Origin: Rhabdophis nuchalis
Lineage: Eukaryota; Chordata; Lepidosauria; Squamata; Natricidae
DNA length: 64,000 bases
Direction: 5' to 3'
Assembly: GCA_039707465.1 (NCBI GenBank)
Contig: CM077648.1
Location: forward strand, 30,011,119-30,075,118
Positions 22,033 through 64,000 of the stretch are shown here, piece by piece (positions within the stretch are counted from its first letter, which is position 1; every line of letters begins with the position of its first letter). The translations under genes and the position numbers were made by a program. Below the pieces are notes generated by a model. That model made no database searches. It was not told the origin of the DNA and was given only the letters and a program-made list of their open reading frames with translations.

Positions 22033-22785
22033 CATTAATAGCAACTTTGGTTGAAATAATATTTAATTTTTAAAATTGTGCACAACATAGTTTGAAATCT
22101 TTCTGGCATTTCCTTTTATTAAGAAAATTGTGGTTTGAATTGACAGCACTAAATTTAGTTTTCATTTCTTATTTTACATGACATGGTAGAAATGTACTAC
22201 ATTAGTCTCTTCTTCCCTGATAACCTACAAATTAAAACTAAAGGTTCTATTATTGCTGATGGATGCCCTTGTTGACTAGTATGATGTGTGCTTTCCCCTC
22301 ATTTCTACACATTTCTTCAATATGCAGTATCTTTATAAAAACTGACCTATCATTTTACTAATAGTAGAACTGCATATTCCTTTTTGATTCATGATAAATT
22401 ACTCTGTAATTTTGCTATGGGATACCCCCCCCCAATAATATGCACAGAACATGGGGACAAGCCCCTCCCCATGTTTTTAATAATCAATATTTTTAAACTC
22501 AGAAGATAACTTCACGCTTCCAGTTAAGTATCAGTTGGGTTCTTCCACTGTCTTTTGCCATTGCCCACCTCCTCCATGGGGTATGAGTCTAGTGAAGATG
22601 GGTATGGGGAGTCTTTGGTACTCTCTCAGCTTGTTTTCTTGCAGATGTTTCATTTCACAAAACTTGGTAACATCATCAGTGCTAGTTCAGATGGGTGTAA
22701 TACAAAAGTGCTAGTTCAGATGGGTGTAATAAGCAGGCCTGAACCACAAGAGTTTTTCTTTTTAATAATAATAATAAAACAATAA
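22033..22785. other. Intergenic, direct duplication only
   Basis: No gene is recognised. GTGCTAGTTCAGATGGGTGT is duplicated in tandem at about 22,680-22,730. The phrase near 22,640 (GATGTTTCATTTCACAAAAC, GGTAACATCATCAGTG) also occurs near 9,950. Confidence 0.45.
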
Positions 22786-23034
22786 TACCCGTTTTCATCA
22801 GGGTACTTGGTACCATGTGCAAGAATTTTATTAAACTCATCAAGAAATTGCAGCGTCCTGCAATAACACCAGCGGAACTGCAAAAAACAGCACTACTCGG
22901 AACATTGTACATCTTAAGAAGGTCCTTGGCTGATACCTAGGACCAACCATTAGCACCAGTCAATGGCATTTGTGATGCACTTTTGAATGTTCAGTTGACT
23001 GAGTTTAATGTTTAATGAAATCATCATCATCATC
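22786..23034 (+). mobile_element. R4-clade LINE 3' end (C-terminal codons and 3'UTR)
   Basis: From 22,788 the frame reads PVFIRVLGTMCKNFIKLIKK and then TPAELQKTALLGTLYILRR, ending in a stop at 22,938-22,940. This LGT...KTALLGT..ILRR pattern is the extreme C-terminus of R4-type non-LTR retrotransposons. The 3'UTR follows (GTCAATGGCATTTGTGATGC, AATGTTCAGTTGACTGAGTT) and ends in an ATC repeat. Everything upstream of the last 50 codons is missing. Confidence 0.65.
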
Positions 23035-23107
23035 CTTGGTTAGGACGCGAGCTGTTGAGCTACCAACCAGCCCCAAAGGCTGTGAATCTCACCAAAGATT
23101 AACCACA

Positions 23108-23404
23108 GAATAATAATAATAAGTACTCTGTTGATATCTAGGACGCTGGCAGCAACACATATCAACCATTAGCACCAGTCAATGGTACTTGATGCATTTT
23201 TGAATGTTCAGTTGACTGAGTTTCATGTTTAATGAATAAAGTATATAATAATTTGTATATTTAAGAAGATACTTGGTTGATACCTAGGACGCTGGTAGCA
23301 AACCGAATCTACCATCAGCGCCAGTCAATTATATTTATGATACATTTTTAAATGTTCAGTTGACTGAGTTTCATGTTTAATGAATAAAGTATATAATAAT
23401 TTGT
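23108..23404 (+). repeat. Tandem copies of the R4 3'UTR
   Basis: Two further copies of the 3'UTR unit lie at about 23,125-23,240 and 23,265-23,404. Each has GACGCTGGNAGCAA, GCNCCAGTCAAT and TTCAGTTGACTGAGTTTCAT, followed by TTTAATGAATAAAGTATATA. The two agree more with each other than with the copy at 22,925. Confidence 0.7.
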
Positions 23405-24555
23405 ATATGGGGTTCCTCAGGGGTCGGTCCTCTCGCCCCTCCTGTTTAACACATATATGAAGCCGTTGGGTGAGATCATCCGTGGTTTTGGGGTGGAGTA
23501 CCACCTGTACGCTGATGACACTCAGTTGTACATATCCACCCCAAACCACCCCAACGATGCCGCCGAAGTGCTGTCCCGGTGTTTGGAAGCCGTACGGATC
23601 TGGATGGGTGGTAACAAACTCAAGCTCAACCCTGCCAAGACTGAGTGGCTGTGGTTTCCGGCACCCCGGTTCAGCCAGATTACTCCAACTCTGGCCATTG
23701 GGGGCGAAACACTGGCCCCCGTGGAGAGGGCGCGCAATTTGGGTGTCCTCCTGGATTCCCGGCTGTCCTTAGAGGACCATGTGGCGGCCGTGGCCAGGGG
23801 GGCCTTTCATCAGGTACGCCTGATGCGCCAATTGCGCCCCTTACTGGACCGGGCTGCCCTTCGCACAGTCACTCAAGCTCTCGTGATGTCCCGACTCGAC
23901 TACTGTAATGCTCTCTACATGGGGCTTCCCTTGAGGTGCACCCGAAAGCTACAGTTAGTCCAAAACGCAGCCGCACGGGTGATTATGGGAGCCACTAGAT
24001 GCTCCCACATAACACCGATCCTGCGCAAGCTGCATTGGCTTCCTGTGGCCTTTCGGGTGCGCTTCAAGGTTTTGATGACCATCTTTAAAGCGCTCCATGG
24101 CTCGGGGCCTAGTTATATGCGAGACTGCCTCCTGCCCCATACATCCCTTAGACCAATACGCTCCCACAGAGAGGGCCTTCTCAGGGTGCCGTCGGCCGGA
24201 CAATGCCGACTGGCGACACCCAGGGGAAGAGCCTTCTCTGTGGCCGGCCCAGCCCTCTGGAATGACCTACCCCCTGAATTACGCACCATCACCGACCTCC
24301 GCCTCTTCCACCAATGTCTAAAGACATATTTGTTCCAACAAGCCGGCCTAGCCTAACCTCCCATGGGGACTTTTAGGAAGTTTTTAAATTGGGTATTTTA
24401 AATTTGGTTTTAGTACAGGATAGGATTGTTTAATATTTATTTTAAATTATATATTTATCTTTGTATTGGTATGTTTTAAATTTCCTGTACGCCGCCCTGG
24501 GTCCTCTGTGGAGAAGGGCGGGATATAAATTTAAATAAAATAAATAAATAAATAA
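23405..24555 (+). mobile_element. L2-clade LINE, 5'-truncated, inserted in the R4 repeat array
   Basis: The open frame runs from the truncation point to a stop at 24,354-24,356. It starts at the RT core motif [17 protein letters not shown], includes the catalytic block [12 protein letters not shown], and ends [17 protein letters not shown]...QQAGLA. The 3' end has TACGCCGCCCTGGGTCC...GAGAAGGGCGGGATATAAAT and an AAATA repeat. About 315 codons are open without a stop. The copy splits the tandem R4 3'UTR array, so it is younger than the array. Confidence 0.9.
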
Positions 24556-24690
24556 ATTTGAAGAAGATACTTGGTTGATACCTAGGATGCTGGTAGCAAA
24601 CTGGATCTACCATCAGCGCCAGTCAATGATATTTATGATACATTTTTAAATGTTCAGTTGACTTGAGTTTCATGTTTAATGAATAAAAGA
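24556..24690 (+). repeat. R4 3'UTR copy, right of the L2 insertion
   Basis: It starts GAAGAAGATACTTGGTTGAT and repeats CTACCATCAGCGCCAGTCAA and AATGTTCAGTTGACTTGAGT. It is the continuation of the array at 23,108-23,404. Confidence 0.7.
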
Positions 24691-24759
24691 AATGATGAGG
24701 ATGAGGATGAGGATGACAAAGCTCCCGTCTGCCTTATCTCCATTCTATGGTGCAAGGAA

Positions 24760-25469
24760 AAACGCAGAGGGGCACACTGGCTTCTCCACTGGCTTCCCCA
24801 CCAAACCGTTGCAAAAGCTCGAAAGTGTGAGGAAAAATGCTCCTGGCAGAGCTCCAGCGAGAGAAAAAGCAAGCGCTGGAGTCCAAGGAATGGCTTACAA
24901 GAAAGCACCGCTCGCTCGCTGCGCCCATCCCCTTTTTCTTGAGACAAGCGTCCGTGGGCACCCGCCCTTTGGCTTCTCACCGCGGTCGGAGGTCGCTTCA
25001 TCCCCTCGCATTCCTGAGCCGCGATTGCTTCTTGCTGCTCCAGATTACCCATCCACCCTCCCCGTTGTTCTCCTTTTGTTTTACTATCAGGCGAGAGTCT
25101 CGCTTCCTGTCGATGCCGGAATGTTGTGAACGGGCAAAGGAACCGCCACCTTCGCCCACTTCTCCCTTTATCTTTATCCTTTCCACCGTAGTGGAAGTAG
25201 TCGCCCCTCGTTTTCCTGGAGGGACGGTCCCGGAGCTGGTTCGGGCCGGAACCCTTAAAGGCCTGGGCTTGCAGCTTGGCGAGACGGAAGGGAGGGAGGA
25301 GAAAGCAACAAAAAAAAAGGGGGGGGGGGCGGGCAGCGTCGAAACCGGGACTCCCCGCCCTCTCCGGCGGGAAGCGTCAGGTGCAGGTGCGGACAAAGGG
25401 GAGGCGAGAGTCCGCCTGGGCGCAATGGTGGACGCCGCTGCCTGAAGGCCGCCTTTGTCCCCGGCGCCG
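24760..25469 (+). promoter_or_regulatory. SH3D19: CpG-island promoter and 5'UTR of SH3D19
   Basis: GC- and CpG-rich sequence immediately precedes and overlaps the first coding exon, and it continues to about 25,750. No TATA box stands out near the gene, as is usual for CpG-island promoters. The transcription start cannot be fixed from sequence. Several long reading frames on both strands here follow from high GC content and do not look like proteins. A polyA/polyG run (about 25,308-25,330) lies in the probable 5'UTR. Confidence 0.7.
25425..25445 (+). promoter_or_regulatory. Short upstream ORF in the SH3D19 5'UTR
   Basis: ATG at 25,425 has a good context (G at -3, G at +4) and opens a six-codon ORF, MVDAAA, with TGA at 25,443-25,445. 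It ends 24 nt before the main ATG and is in the same frame. If the transcript starts upstream of 25,425, it would be translated first and could lower or regulate initiation at 25,470. Confidence 0.45.

Positions 25470-64000
<38,531 letters not shown>

Noticed and set aside
23108..24690. Regularly repeated units that could suggest a CRISPR-like array
   Set aside because: The units are diverged R4 3'UTR copies with no short constant repeat and unique spacers, in a vertebrate genome.
1..24700. A PRSS48 or FHIP1A-like neighbour expected 5' of SH3D19 from mammalian synteny
   Set aside because: No trypsin-like or FHIP-type coding exon is readable on either strand. Only a possible non-coding first exon region is seen.

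Overview
The window looks like a vertebrate nuclear genome, most likely a squamate reptile and probably a snake. It is AT-rich and intron-rich. It carries a typical squamate repeat set: a tRNA/BovB-type Sauria SINE, an RTE-BovB fragment, L2, CR1 and R4 non-LTR retrotransposons, a CR1 whose 3' end runs into an ATTCT microsatellite (a pattern described in snakes), two SPIN hAT elements and many short hAT-type MITEs. There are no bacterial or viral genes.

Layout. Positions 1-24,700 are intergenic: repeats, a U2 snRNA fragment, and a CpG-richer stretch (about 2,450-4,130) with splice-donor consensus sites on the + strand that could be a distal promoter or first exon. A clear CpG island (about 24,760-25,750) holds the start of the only protein-coding gene I can support, SH3D19 (SH3 domain-containing 19, EBP/Kryn), on the + strand. 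Its first coding exon is 25,470-25,560. Then come small exons at 43,755-43,794, 52,639-52,679 and 58,264-58,306, and longer ones at 59,403-59,550, 61,631-61,838 and 63,452 to the window end. These join in one open frame of 373 codons (1,120 nt). That is the N-terminal, proline-rich half of the protein; the SH3 domains lie beyond the window. A further exon-like segment at 57,217-57,257 may be an alternative first exon or a poison exon.

The rest is intron and transposon. Intron 1 (18 kb) holds a nearly intact L2 reverse transcriptase (31.8-34.6 kb, one in-frame stop) and a cluster of hAT-type MITEs with exact 8-bp target duplications. Introns 2-6 hold another L2, more MITEs, a second SPIN copy and a long GATA microsatellite. 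I found no tRNA or rRNA genes, no CRISPR array, and no novel multi-gene system. The most interesting points are the dual-frame candidate exon, the run of tiny SH3D19 exons, stacked or nested MITE insertions with readable target duplications, and the SPIN copies.
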